A stretch of 64,000 nucleotides of DNA from Victivallales bacterium (GTDB taxonomy: Bacteria; Verrucomicrobiota; Lentisphaeria; Victivallales; GWF2-38-69). Numbering within the stretch: the first letter of the stretch is position 1; each line of letters begins with the position of its first letter. A model generated the notes under the pieces. That model was not told the DNA's origin. It did no database searches and was given only the letters and a program-made list of their open reading frames with translations. The DNA lies in contig JAIPJT010000006.1 of the NCBI GenBank assembly GCA_021733985.1, positions 1 to 64,000 of the forward strand, read 5' to 3'. Made by a program: the position numbers and the translations under genes. Of the stretch, positions 28,996 to 38,944 are shown one piece after another.

Positions 28996-29628
28996 CTATA
29001 GATTGTCCAAAAGCCCTTTAGCAAATTTACCCCATCCTTTAACATCTTTAAAAGAAATACACAATTTAAGATATTTTTCAGCCTGTTTTTTATTATCGTC
29101 ATCGATTAATAAAGCACCGGCAGAATATGCAGCTTCCGCTCTTAAAAAACGTTGAATATTTTTATTATTGGCAATTTTCTTAAATTTCTGCAAAGCTTCA
29201 TTTTTATCTCCTTTAGCTGCTAATGCATGTCCCCGATTAACCCTGGCAATATTTGCCTTTAGTTCATCGTCTCCCTCTTTAATTTCCCTACTGTAAGTCT
29301 GAACTGCCTTTTCATATTTTCCATTTTCAAAATATCGAGCAGCCAATTCCAGTCTTGCATTGTCAGTATAAATAGAATCCGGATATTTCTTTATTACCTG
29401 TTTGAATTCGGAAATACTGTCTGCTGTTCTGAATTCCTGAAATTCTCTTAAATTGTTAGTTGCACGAGTCTCATAAAAATATAAAACAGCAGCTATCAAT
29501 ATAATTATTCCGATTGCCAGATATGTATAACGCTTCCAGTTCTTTAATACAAAATTATCAACAGCATCCAGTTCTTCAGATAACTTGTCCACAGTTTTAA
29601 AATCATTTTCTTTATTTTTCTTTGCCAT
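28996..29628 (-). CDS. TPR-repeat single-pass membrane protein (YfgM-like)
   Basis: N-terminal TM YLAIGIIILIAAVLYFY followed by TPR-like DNARLELAARYFENGKYEKAVQTYSREI. Confidence 0.7.
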   Translation of the reverse strand: MAKKNKENDFKTVDKLSEELDAVDNFVLKNWKRYTYLAIGIIILIAAVLYFYETRATNNLREFQEFRTADSISEFKQVIKKYPDSIYTDNARLELAARYFENGKYEKAVQTYSREIKEGDDELKANIARVNRGHALAAKGDKNEALQKFKKIANNKNIQRFLRAEAAYSAGALLIDDDNKKQAEKYLKLCISFKDVKGWGKFAKGLLDNL

Positions 29629-29727
29629 ATATTTTCTCCTGTATTAATTAGCATAAGAATTTAACCTTTGTGCAAAACCGGAATTTTTCAAGGCTCAAAA
29701 TGAACAATTTCTTTTTAATGTAAAACT

Positions 29728-30954
29728 TCAGTTTTTTGCGTTATATATGTTTACATCGAATTCTTTTTCTGATTTAGCGACTATGACAGTAGCCAGACCG
29801 TCTCCCATTACATTTATACAGGACCTAGCCATATCAAGTAACCTGTCAATTCCTGCAACCAGAGCAAATCCCTCAATAGGAAGACCCGCTGATTTAAGAA
29901 CAAGGCCCAGCATGATCAGCCCTGCACCGGGAATACCGGCAGTCCCTACTGCGGCCATAATCGAAGTAAGAGTAATTGTAACATAAGTTCCTAAAGACAA
30001 CTCAATTCCATAAACATGCGCAATGAAAACAGCACATACTCCCTGGTAAATAGCAGTACCGTTCATGTTTATTGTAGCACCTAAAGGCAGGACAAAACTG
30101 GAAATGCCTTCAGAAACACCTAATTTTTCCTGAGCACAGGTCATTGAAACAGGAAGAGTTCCGCTGCTACTCGAAAGTGAAAAGGAAAGTACAATTGCAT
30201 CCAGAAAGCCTTTAAAAAATCTAACCGGGCTGAGTCTGCATACGAAGGCAAGAATACCACTATATACAACAAGTGCATGAACCAGACAGGCAATATAAAC
30301 AACTGCTACAACTTTTAGCAGAGGGAGTAAAAATGCAATTCCTTTATCTCCGATAACACAAGCCATAAGTGCCGCAACGCCATACGGGGCAAACTCCATT
30401 ACAATTGCGGTCATTTTATACATAACTTCAGCTAAACCATTCATAAAATTCTTTACAGGGTCGGCTTTTTTACCAGCAATATTTATTGAAACACCCACAA
30501 GTATTGCAAAAACAATTATAGGTATTATATCCCCGTTAGCCATAGCAGCGATCGGGTTTTTGGGAATTATATCAGCAACACCTATTGAGGCGTGTTTTAC
30601 TGTATTTATAGTACCGGCGGGTTCGCTGACAGACATTTTTACTCCCTGCCCGAGTCCTGTAAGTGAACTTATCAGAAATCCAATACATATTGCAAATATT
30701 GTCGTAATAAAATAAGTAACTATGGTTTTTAACCCAATTCGCCCCATCTTTCCTACATCATCAACACTGGTGACACCAACAATAAGTGAAGAGAAAATCA
30801 ACGGTACTATCAGCATTTTTATTGCATTGACAAATATGTCGCCGACCGATTTAAGGTAAAGTGCTTTTTCTCCAAAAATGATTCCTAAAATTAATCCAGC
30901 GAACAAACCGATCAAAATTTTCGCCCATAAAGGCACTCGCTTATAAAGCTTCAT
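29728..30954 (-). CDS. Dicarboxylate/amino acid:cation symporter (DAACS family)
   Basis: FVNAIKMLIVPLIFSSLIVGV; SSSSGTLPVSMTCAQEKLGV; FVLPLGATINMNGTAIYQGV; start at MKLYKRV with GGGGG ribosome-binding site. Confidence 0.92.
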   Translation of the reverse strand: MKLYKRVPLWAKILIGLFAGLILGIIFGEKALYLKSVGDIFVNAIKMLIVPLIFSSLIVGVTSVDDVGKMGRIGLKTIVTYFITTIFAICIGFLISSLTGLGQGVKMSVSEPAGTINTVKHASIGVADIIPKNPIAAMANGDIIPIIVFAILVGVSINIAGKKADPVKNFMNGLAEVMYKMTAIVMEFAPYGVAALMACVIGDKGIAFLLPLLKVVAVVYIACLVHALVVYSGILAFVCRLSPVRFFKGFLDAIVLSFSLSSSSGTLPVSMTCAQEKLGVSEGISSFVLPLGATINMNGTAIYQGVCAVFIAHVYGIELSLGTYVTITLTSIMAAVGTAGIPGAGLIMLGLVLKSAGLPIEGFALVAGIDRLLDMARSCINVMGDGLATVIVAKSEKEFDVNIYNAKN

Positions 30955-31188
30955 TTTACCCCCTTTTTTTAAGATGTCAGACAAAAGGGTTTATCTTCTG
31001 CATATTCCATAATTAAGGAAATTTCTGCTCTTTCCCTGTGATATTTATAAGAGAAGCTCCTCCTGTAAATTATCCAGTAAAAAAAACAGACTGGAAACAT
31101 AAAACCTTTTTTCAATTAACATCTAATGAATTAAATAAAAAACTACTTATTAATTTGATTTTTAGTTTAGTTAGAATATCTATATAAG

Positions 31189-33207
31189 ATGATTATGATT
31201 AATGAACAATATGATAAGCCTAATTCACAAAACATTCCAGAGGAAGTTAAATTTTTTTTCGGTAAAGAATCCCCTTTAAAAAACACAGAAGCTCTGGGGA
31301 ATGGAAAAAAATACGAGAACAGGCCTCAGCAGAATAAAATGGCTGAAGCAGTGGCCGAGGCATTCATTAATTCAAAAAATCATTGTATCGAAGCTCCGAC
31401 CGGGGTCGGTAAAAGCTTTGCCTATCTTATTCCAGCTATTTTTTTCGCATTGAAACAGTCAAAGCCGGTAATAATTTCCACAGAAACAATAAACCTTCAG
31501 GAACAGCTGATACTTAAGGATATTCCACTCCTGAAAAATTTGATAAATGATAAATTCATACCGGCTCTTGCCAAAGGCCGTACGAATTATCTCTGTAAAA
31601 GAAGGTTGGAAATGGCAACAGGAGAACATCAGTCTGAATATGTCCCCGATAATAATAAGTTTTCTGAAATATACAGGATCTCTGAATGGAGCAAAATTAC
31701 TGAAGACGGGTCATTATCAGCCCTCGACTTCTCTCCTTCCTTCTCCATTTGGTACAGCATCTGCTCCGAACACGGAAACTGTTTAGCCACCAGGTGCATT
31801 CATTTCAGAAAATGTTTTTACTGGAAAGCAAGAAAGCAATGGGAAAAAGCTAATATAGTTGTGGCTAACCATGCTCTGTTTCTTGCAGATCTCAAAATGA
31901 AAATGGAAGGTGACCTTGAAAACGGTATATTACCTCAGTATTCAGGCATAGTAATAGATGAAGCACATCAGCTCGAAACTAATGCCGCTAAACATTTGGG
32001 CACACGAATCACAGAATCCGGAATTAAATATTTCCTTAACAAACTTTTTAACCCTGAAACAGGAAGGGGACTTCTTCTCCGACAGGGAGAAAAAGCCATT
32101 GAACTGAGACAGCAGGTAAACACGGCATATTCGTCTACTGAAAGTTTTTTTTCCTCAATTAGAAATAAATTTATTAATTACGATGAATCACAGAAACGAA
32201 TCCATACTCCATACTTTGTAAATGATATACTGACCGGACAGCTGTCAAGTTTAGAAAAAGAATTATCCGATTACGCAAAATCTCAGGAAGATAAAAACTA
32301 TAAACAGGAACTCGAAACACAGATAATGCGTTGCAGTGAATATAAAAATGCCGTATTTAATTTACTTTCAATGGGAATAGAAGAATCCGTATACTGGATA
32401 GAAGAAAACAAAACCCGGCAAAAGCAAAGCTATTCTTTGAATTATTCTCCGCTGAATATTGCTGATATACTGAAGGAAAATCTTTTTTTAGATGAAATTC
32501 CTGTTATACTTACCAGTGCTACGCTCGCAGTGGCAAATAGACTGGATTACTATACAGGCAGAATCGGTTATTCAGGAGATTCACTGATATTGGATACTCC
32601 ATTTAACTATTCAAAACAGGCAAAAGTATATGTTACAAGAAATATTCCTGACCTTCGAGACAAACGATATCATGATATTTTAGCAGACAATATCATTAAA
32701 TTCGTAAAGCTGACTTTGGGTAAAGCTTTTGTACTGTTTACAAGCTACAGCTCAATGCTCAAGGTAAAAGAAAAAACCCGCAGTTTTTTTGAAAATAATA
32801 ATATTACACTGCTTGTTCAGGGAGAACACTTGAACCGCTCAAACATGATAAAAATTTTTAAAAAGGACCTCAATTCGGTAATATTCGGAACTACAAGTTT
32901 CTGGATGGGAGTCGATGTGCCGGGCAAAGCTTTAAGCAATGTCATAATTACCAAACTTCCCTTTTCGGTACCCACAGAACCTATCATTGAAGCCAGGATT
33001 GACAGAATAAAAGAAAACGGAGGCAATCCCTTTATGGAATATTCACTGCCCGAGGCCGTCCTGAAATTTAAACAGGGCACCGGAAGACTTATAAGAAGTG
33101 AAAATGACAGTGGAATTTTAGTAATCCTCGACAACCGCATTGTAACAAAAAGATACGGAAAAGTATTTTTAAACTCGATACCCAAATGTCCGGTTATAAT
33201 AGAATAA
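31189..33207 (+). CDS. ATP-dependent DNA helicase, DinG/XPD-like family
   Basis: EAPTGVGKSFAYLIPA; VVANHALFLADL; VIDEAHQLE; GTTSFWMGVDVPGKALSNVIITKLPF; KQGTGRLIR. Confidence 0.9.
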   Translation: MIMINEQYDKPNSQNIPEEVKFFFGKESPLKNTEALGNGKKYENRPQQNKMAEAVAEAFINSKNHCIEAPTGVGKSFAYLIPAIFFALKQSKPVIISTETINLQEQLILKDIPLLKNLINDKFIPALAKGRTNYLCKRRLEMATGEHQSEYVPDNNKFSEIYRISEWSKITEDGSLSALDFSPSFSIWYSICSEHGNCLATRCIHFRKCFYWKARKQWEKANIVVANHALFLADLKMKMEGDLENGILPQYSGIVIDEAHQLETNAAKHLGTRITESGIKYFLNKLFNPETGRGLLLRQGEKAIELRQQVNTAYSSTESFFSSIRNKFINYDESQKRIHTPYFVNDILTGQLSSLEKELSDYAKSQEDKNYKQELETQIMRCSEYKNAVFNLLSMGIEESVYWIEENKTRQKQSYSLNYSPLNIADILKENLFLDEIPVILTSATLAVANRLDYYTGRIGYSGDSLILDTPFNYSKQAKVYVTRNIPDLRDKRYHDILADNIIKFVKLTLGKAFVLFTSYSSMLKVKEKTRSFFENNNITLLVQGEHLNRSNMIKIFKKDLNSVIFGTTSFWMGVDVPGKALSNVIITKLPFSVPTEPIIEARIDRIKENGGNPFMEYSLPEAVLKFKQGTGRLIRSENDSGILVILDNRIVTKRYGKVFLNSIPKCPVIIE

Positions 33208-33323
33208 TTTCTTCAATACTTCTAATGAAGCAAATCTCAATTCAGATGCAGTTTCCATATCATACGGCATATCGCATGAACTGAATATGTTTTCTTCTCG
33301 AGGGGGATGAATCCATAGAAAAA

Positions 33324-35513
33324 TCAGGCTTTGCCTGTCATGTACAACCAGGCTTTGTCTTTTCTGTTTCCATACGAAATATTATGGAATCCTGCTTTTT
33401 CAAAAAAACTTTTATATTCTTCTATTGAATTTATCTCCATATTTTTACTCATTTTATACATCTCTTCTGAGAAGGTTTCAAGACCTTCAAAGTTATATGC
33501 TTCATTGATCATAGCAAATGCAGAATTCTTTTTCAGCACTCTTTTTATTTCAGCCAACCCATTAATTTTATCAGGCCAAAAATAAATAGTCTCAACACCC
33601 ACGGCAAAGTCAAAATAATTGTCTTCAAAAGGAAGATTATCTACAGATGCATGATAAATCTCCAGCCTTTTATCCGACAATAGAGACTTATTATTTTCTT
33701 TTGTCAATTCCAGCATATCCGGTGAATAATCTATTCCGGAAAATTCAGCTTCAGTTAGATCAGCATTAAGCAGGCTAATAGCAGTACCTGCGCCACATCC
33801 TACATCCAGCACTCTAACATTTTCCTTCAGCTTCAATTCAGTTAGTATTTTCCTTGCAGCCCACTTTACCAAACCTGCATGAGAATCAAACATCTTATTC
33901 GCTATTTTTCTACCATCAATGCCTGCAGGCCGGGATGCCTGTTTTATAAGATAATCTCTATCGGTTTGTTTATTAATTTCATTCTTATTTAATATCTTAT
34001 CGATTGTTCTCTTTACAATAGATTCCCCGGGCTGCAAAAGATATAACTCTTCAAACATCTCATCTGCAATCTTTTCGTAATTAAGGTTAATACCGTGTCT
34101 GTTTTTCAGTATAAAATCAATGTACCTTACAGACCTGTCTATAAGCTTGCTGTTGCTTGGGTATACTGACGTCATCAGGTTACCTTCATAATATCCAAGA
34201 CGCCCCATCATAATTGTGGAAGAGGTATTAAGTAGCAGCTTCAAAATTAAATGTTCGAATAATGGCGTAAAACCATTAACATTAAATTCAGCCACGCAAC
34301 CCCTCAAAGAAAATTTTATTTTATTGTCTTTCCTGAAAATTTTATAATAATGAAACGGTTTTGCGTAACTGCTTCTTAAATTGATAAGCTCCCGGCTGAA
34401 ATTGAAACCTAAAAGCCTTTCCCTGCTTGTTTCTTCACTCCAGTTCAGTGTTCTGGGCTTACGGCCAAGGAGTTTATTCCAGGCTTCTGCAGGCTCGCCC
34501 GCATTTCTGAGCACAATATAAAACCACGACGGTCTAAAATCATTATCCAGCTGATTTTCGAAAGGTGCCAGATTAAAAGTCGGGGCTCTTTCCGTTGTAT
34601 CGGTCAATACAGTAACCCCGTAAAATTCATCAATATCGTAAAAAACATATTCTCCGTTTTTATAAATTTCAGTTTCGTTCTTAATAAAATCGATAAGAGG
34701 AGTCATATCTGTCTTGTCAAGGACTTCAGAAAAGTTCTCCAGTTCGTCTTTTATATTGTATCCCAACAGTGGTAACCCTATACCAAGCATCAGTACGGTT
34801 GTAGCCTGCATTCTGGTACTTCCGGTCAACGCCATCTGTCCAGTATACAAGCCTAAGGATTTAACTTTTTTATTATAAATAACATGATCTGTAATCCGCC
34901 CTTTCAGAGAATCATTAGTATTACAGTGTATAAACCAGGGTTTAACCGAACTTTCAGCCGCATACTCTGCGGTAGCAAGGACAAACGGTGATTCTCCGCT
35001 GGCGCTGGCAGCTATAAGTAGATCACCGTCTTTAAAACCGGCAAGTTTAAGCTGTTTGACACCATACTCCTTAAAATCCTCGAATCCCTCAATAGATTTT
35101 ATCATGGCATTGTCTCCCCCGCCGAGAAAACCTGTAACCATCCCTTTTTTTTCCGGAAAACAATAATTCCATAAAAATTCCAGCGCTACAGCCAGCCTGC
35201 CGCTAGCACCGCATCCTGAAATAATAATTTTATTCCCGGACTCCAAAACCTGTTCTATGTCGGCTTTAAGTTTTTCCAGCCCGGATACATATTCCAGCAT
35301 TCTTCTTACAGCTTTTATATCTACATTTTTTAATAAATTTACAGCCTCAGGCAATTTTTTTTTTGCGAGAACGGACAGATTAATAGTATCAGGATTGGGC
35401 TGCTCAGTCTGCAGGGGGTTATTCCTGAACTTTTTTTTCTGCTGTTGAAAAACTTTAATTCTATCAGTAATCTGGGTTTTCAAATTTTTAGTTTTTTCCA
35501 TTTTGTTTTCCAT
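33324..35513 (-). CDS. Fusion: SIS domain sugar-phosphate protein (MurQ/GckR-like) plus C-terminal SAM-dependent methyltransferase
   Basis: IIISGCGASGRLAVALEF and DLLIAASASGESPFVLATAEYA (SIS); VRVLDVGCGAGTAISLLNADLTEAEFSGIDYSPDMLELTKEN (class I MTase). Confidence 0.82.
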   Translation of the reverse strand: MENKMEKTKNLKTQITDRIKVFQQQKKKFRNNPLQTEQPNPDTINLSVLAKKKLPEAVNLLKNVDIKAVRRMLEYVSGLEKLKADIEQVLESGNKIIISGCGASGRLAVALEFLWNYCFPEKKGMVTGFLGGGDNAMIKSIEGFEDFKEYGVKQLKLAGFKDGDLLIAASASGESPFVLATAEYAAESSVKPWFIHCNTNDSLKGRITDHVIYNKKVKSLGLYTGQMALTGSTRMQATTVLMLGIGLPLLGYNIKDELENFSEVLDKTDMTPLIDFIKNETEIYKNGEYVFYDIDEFYGVTVLTDTTERAPTFNLAPFENQLDNDFRPSWFYIVLRNAGEPAEAWNKLLGRKPRTLNWSEETSRERLLGFNFSRELINLRSSYAKPFHYYKIFRKDNKIKFSLRGCVAEFNVNGFTPLFEHLILKLLLNTSSTIMMGRLGYYEGNLMTSVYPSNSKLIDRSVRYIDFILKNRHGINLNYEKIADEMFEELYLLQPGESIVKRTIDKILNKNEINKQTDRDYLIKQASRPAGIDGRKIANKMFDSHAGLVKWAARKILTELKLKENVRVLDVGCGAGTAISLLNADLTEAEFSGIDYSPDMLELTKENNKSLLSDKRLEIYHASVDNLPFEDNYFDFAVGVETIYFWPDKINGLAEIKRVLKKNSAFAMINEAYNFEGLETFSEEMYKMSKNMEINSIEEYKSFFEKAGFHNISYGNRKDKAWLYMTGKA

Positions 35514-35714
35514 TTTTTGTTATCTTTATAAATTATATTTTCTTTAACCTATAGCCCGCTGTAAAAAAACAAAAATATTTTATGCTATTTATAATAATAC
35601 AATCCAACACAATAAACAGGTAAACCGGCAGCGGGTTATATCTATATACAAGTGTATGCGGTTTTATGGTTATTGTCCTTAGTAACTGAACTTGGACATA
35701 TATTTTTATTTTTC

Positions 35715-35767
35715 GACCTTATCATTCGATACAGTCATACCGTATGGCGTGATGGATAAATAAACCA
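35715..35767 (+). repeat. Solo copy of a ~50-bp palindromic element
   Basis: tcgaccttatcattcgatacagtcataccgtatggcgtgatggataaataaa; near-identical to the palindrome at about 3256-3308 and, inverted, at 45179-45230. Confidence 0.85.
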
Positions 35768-35924
35768 AAACGTTTCGGGTATAATATAAAGTTTCGGGGG
35801 GTTCATATTGAAGAGTTGTCTTTAGTACATCAGATAGTTGCAGAATATAAAAAATTTTCAGAAAATTGAGTAATATAACAAAAGCCAACCCCTTCCCCCC
35901 ATAAAACTCTGCAGCACTTAACAC

Positions 35925-36863
35925 TCATACTTTACCTTCAAGAGTAAATTCAATAAGTTCACTCATGGAAACAGTAGCAACACAGATACAGGTATCGGCA
36001 GCACCGTAATATATTTTGACCCTGCCGTCATCTTCAATAATTCCACCGCAGGCAAAAATCACATTCCCTACATCTCCGATCCGCTCATAATTTTTCCTCG
36101 GCGAAAGCACCGAACTTGCCGGTCTGGCTATAACTTTAGACGGATCTTCAAGATCGAGAAGTACAGTGCCGGCGCGATAAATCGGCCCTGCAGAAGTCAT
36201 TTTCACTCCATGGTATATCTCAAGCCAGCCATGCTCTGTCTTAATAGGCGGCACAGAAGCCCCGATTCTATAACTGTCCCAGTAACCGGCTCTGGGTGAA
36301 ATAACTCTATTTGATTTCCCCCAGTCTACAAGGTTTTTAGAATATGAAACCCAGATAGAACCGATCCCCTCTCCTATGGGCCTGTCAAACCTGACATATT
36401 CACCATTAATTTTTTCAGGAAACAATAAACCGTCTTTGTTGTTTGGTTCTGATACAACAGCTATACGTTCATAGTTTACAAAATCCTCGGTTTTTGCCAA
36501 AGCAATCCTGGCACCGTATTCAGAGTAGGCGGTATAAAGCATTATATATTCACCTTCGACTTCTGTTATCCTCGGATCTTCTACTCCTCTCGCTTCATAC
36601 TTACCGAATACACCGGATTTAGCGGGAAGCATTACAGGCTTTTCATCTACCTTGAAGTTAAAACCATCTTTACTTCTGGCCAACGCAAAATAGGAATACC
36701 CCTGTAATCCCTCTACTCTTAATACGAGATAATAATCATTTCCCCTTTTAACAGGAGCACCGTTGAATACCGTATTACATCTGAAAGGAATATCGTCTAA
36801 AGAAAGAACCGGATTACCCTCATACCTATGCAACAAATCTTTTCTTGAACTGCTTATCTTCAT
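35925..36863 (-). CDS. GH130 family glycoside phosphorylase/hydrolase
   Basis: LHRYEGNPVLSLDDIPF; GVEDPRITEVEGEYIMLYTAYS; FPEKINGEYVRFDRP; GASVPPIKTEHGWLEIYHGV; IYYGAADTCICVATV. Confidence 0.88.
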   Translation of the reverse strand: MKISSSRKDLLHRYEGNPVLSLDDIPFRCNTVFNGAPVKRGNDYYLVLRVEGLQGYSYFALARSKDGFNFKVDEKPVMLPAKSGVFGKYEARGVEDPRITEVEGEYIMLYTAYSEYGARIALAKTEDFVNYERIAVVSEPNNKDGLLFPEKINGEYVRFDRPIGEGIGSIWVSYSKNLVDWGKSNRVISPRAGYWDSYRIGASVPPIKTEHGWLEIYHGVKMTSAGPIYRAGTVLLDLEDPSKVIARPASSVLSPRKNYERIGDVGNVIFACGGIIEDDGRVKIYYGAADTCICVATVSMSELIEFTLEGKV

Positions 36864-36864
36864 A

Positions 36865-37791
36865 TCAGTAATCCCTTTCGCTTAAAAAACATTCATTTAT
36901 AATTCTTTTCAGTTTTACCGACCCTCTGCAGATACAACTGTTCGCACCTCCGTAATACAGTATAAGGTCGTCTCCTTCAAGAACACCGCCGCCGCAGTAA
37001 ATAATGTTATTGACATCCCCTACCCTTTCATAATACTCTCTTGGTGCCAGTATTGGAATATTGCTTCGTGTTTTTACTATTGACGGATCGTCCGCATCGA
37101 GAACCGCTGCCCCCATTCTGTAAAGCGGCCCTGCTGAAGTTTCTTTAACCCCATAGTACAGCATCAGCCAGTCACAACTGCCATTATTGAACCTGATCGG
37201 AGGCATGGCAGCCCCCAGCCTGCTAGCATCCCAGTAACCTGCCCGGGGAGACATCAAAACTTCACTGCTGCCCCAATATACCAGATCATCAGAATAAGTA
37301 ATCCATATACGCCCGCCTGAAGGCCTGTCAAGCCTTGCGTACCTCCCGTTAATTTTTTCGGGAAACAGAACTCCGGCTTTGGTGTCGGGTTCAGATATTG
37401 ACCCGTGATATACAACACTCTCAAATTTAAGTGTTTCTGCAAGACCAAGCCTGTAGCCTTTTGAATCTTTTTTTGTATAAACAACATAATATTTATTATC
37501 GAGGAAAGTAATCCTGGGATCCATGACACCAATATTAGCTGTATCAGGATCCTTCAGTTCTATAAATACATCTTCTTCAACTTTAAAGTTATAACCGTCT
37601 TCACTCACAGCTTTGTGTATGGAATGGTGCCCGGCGTGATTTTCTATATCTATAAGCAAAATATATAAACCGTTATATTTAACTGCCGCACAATTATAAA
37701 TATCGCCCGCTCCAAAACCAAGTCCTTCCAAAGTGATAATAGGATTTCTTTCATATCTGTGAACTATATCGTTCTGTTTGTTGTTTTTCAT
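36865..37791 (-). CDS. GH130 family glycoside phosphorylase/hydrolase
   Basis: VHRYERNPIITLEGLGF; MDPRITFLDNKYYVVYT; FPEKINGRYARLDRPSGGRIWITYSDDL; LYYGGANSCICRGSV. Confidence 0.88.
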   Translation of the reverse strand: MKNNKQNDIVHRYERNPIITLEGLGFGAGDIYNCAAVKYNGLYILLIDIENHAGHHSIHKAVSEDGYNFKVEEDVFIELKDPDTANIGVMDPRITFLDNKYYVVYTKKDSKGYRLGLAETLKFESVVYHGSISEPDTKAGVLFPEKINGRYARLDRPSGGRIWITYSDDLVYWGSSEVLMSPRAGYWDASRLGAAMPPIRFNNGSCDWLMLYYGVKETSAGPLYRMGAAVLDADDPSIVKTRSNIPILAPREYYERVGDVNNIIYCGGGVLEGDDLILYYGGANSCICRGSVKLKRIINECFLSERDY

Positions 37792-37810
37792 ATAAATTCA
37801 GTTTTTTTTA

Positions 37811-38851
37811 TTATTTTAAAGTTTTTAAAATCTCATCAACAGTTGAAATTATAAGACAGGAACACGAATCCGAAGCCCCGTAGTATATCCATAACCTGCC
37901 ATTTTCCTCAACCATCCCGTTTGTAAAAAGAACGTTCCCGAAAAAACCGTTTATTTCATAATCGGCTTCCGGCTCAATTAAAGGTTTTTCCGGCCTCTTC
38001 AATATCTTCCATGGCTCATTCAAGTCCAAAAGCATTGCAAAAAGTGTATATCTCTGCCCATCACCTTTACAGTGGTATATACAGAGCCAGCCTTCTGAAG
38101 TTTTTAAAGGTGAACTGCCCCCACCTATTTTCATTGATTCAAATCTGTTATCTCTCGGTTTTGCCACACATTTGTGTCCACCCCAATGCAGTAAATCAGG
38201 TGATTCGGCATACCAGATAGACGGCTTTCCGAAACCGCTGTTGTTAGGCCTGTGCAATGCTGCATATTTTCCATTAACTTTCTCCGGAAAAATAGCAACA
38301 TCTTTGTTTTCAGGGTAAAAAATAACACCTAACCTTTTATGCGTTTTAAAGTCTTCTGTCACTGACAAAGCAGTACTCCAGCTGTTCTCAGAAACAATAG
38401 TATAGTTTATATAATATTTTCCATCAATATAAGTTACCCTTGCATCCTCTATTCCATACTTCTCTTGCTCATTCTGCGGATAGATAAAAGGTTTGTCGTC
38501 AACGGTAAAATTTACACCGTCCTCACTTCTGGCAATTCTGATATGACTTAAACTTGAAAGAAAGTCAATCCCCTTATACACTACACCTCTCGTATCTTTA
38601 AGTTTTACATCAGGGTCAGCTTTATCGAATTCAAGCACTTGCGGTATTCCGTCACCATTTACAAACTTATAAGCAGGCACCCTGATTTTATTTTTCACTT
38701 TCACGCATTCCTCTGCAACCCTGAGAAGAAGTAAAGTTTCATTTCCGAATTTTACCGCTGCAGGATTAAATGCTCCAACAACTTTAAAACCTTCAGCGGA
38801 AGGCTTTACATCTTCCGGCCTAACTACCGGATTTTTAGAATATCTAATCAT
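37811..38851 (-). CDS. GH130 family glycoside phosphorylase/hydrolase
   Basis: MIRYSKNPVVRPEDVKPS; IEDARVTYIDGKYYINYT; FPEKVNGKYAALHRPN; IYYGASDSCSCLIIST. Confidence 0.88.
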   Translation of the reverse strand: MIRYSKNPVVRPEDVKPSAEGFKVVGAFNPAAVKFGNETLLLLRVAEECVKVKNKIRVPAYKFVNGDGIPQVLEFDKADPDVKLKDTRGVVYKGIDFLSSLSHIRIARSEDGVNFTVDDKPFIYPQNEQEKYGIEDARVTYIDGKYYINYTIVSENSWSTALSVTEDFKTHKRLGVIFYPENKDVAIFPEKVNGKYAALHRPNNSGFGKPSIWYAESPDLLHWGGHKCVAKPRDNRFESMKIGGGSSPLKTSEGWLCIYHCKGDGQRYTLFAMLLDLNEPWKILKRPEKPLIEPEADYEINGFFGNVLFTNGMVEENGRLWIYYGASDSCSCLIISTVDEILKTLK

Positions 38852-38944
38852 AAGCTTGAATTACCTTTTGTAAATTATTAGATTTTATACACAGCAGTCT
38901 ATTATTTTAGAACTTTTGTTTTCTTTTTATCAGCTATAGTGAAA

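Noticed and set aside
33190-33312. Open reverse frame reading WIHPPREENIFSSCDMPYDMETASELRFASLEVLKKLF
   Set aside because: No credible start, runs antisense into the dinG end, and I recognise no family; possibly a tiny relic but not supportable.
35706-35924. 72-aa reverse ORF
   Set aside because: It overlaps the palindromic repeat and has no ribosome-binding site or recognisable protein features.
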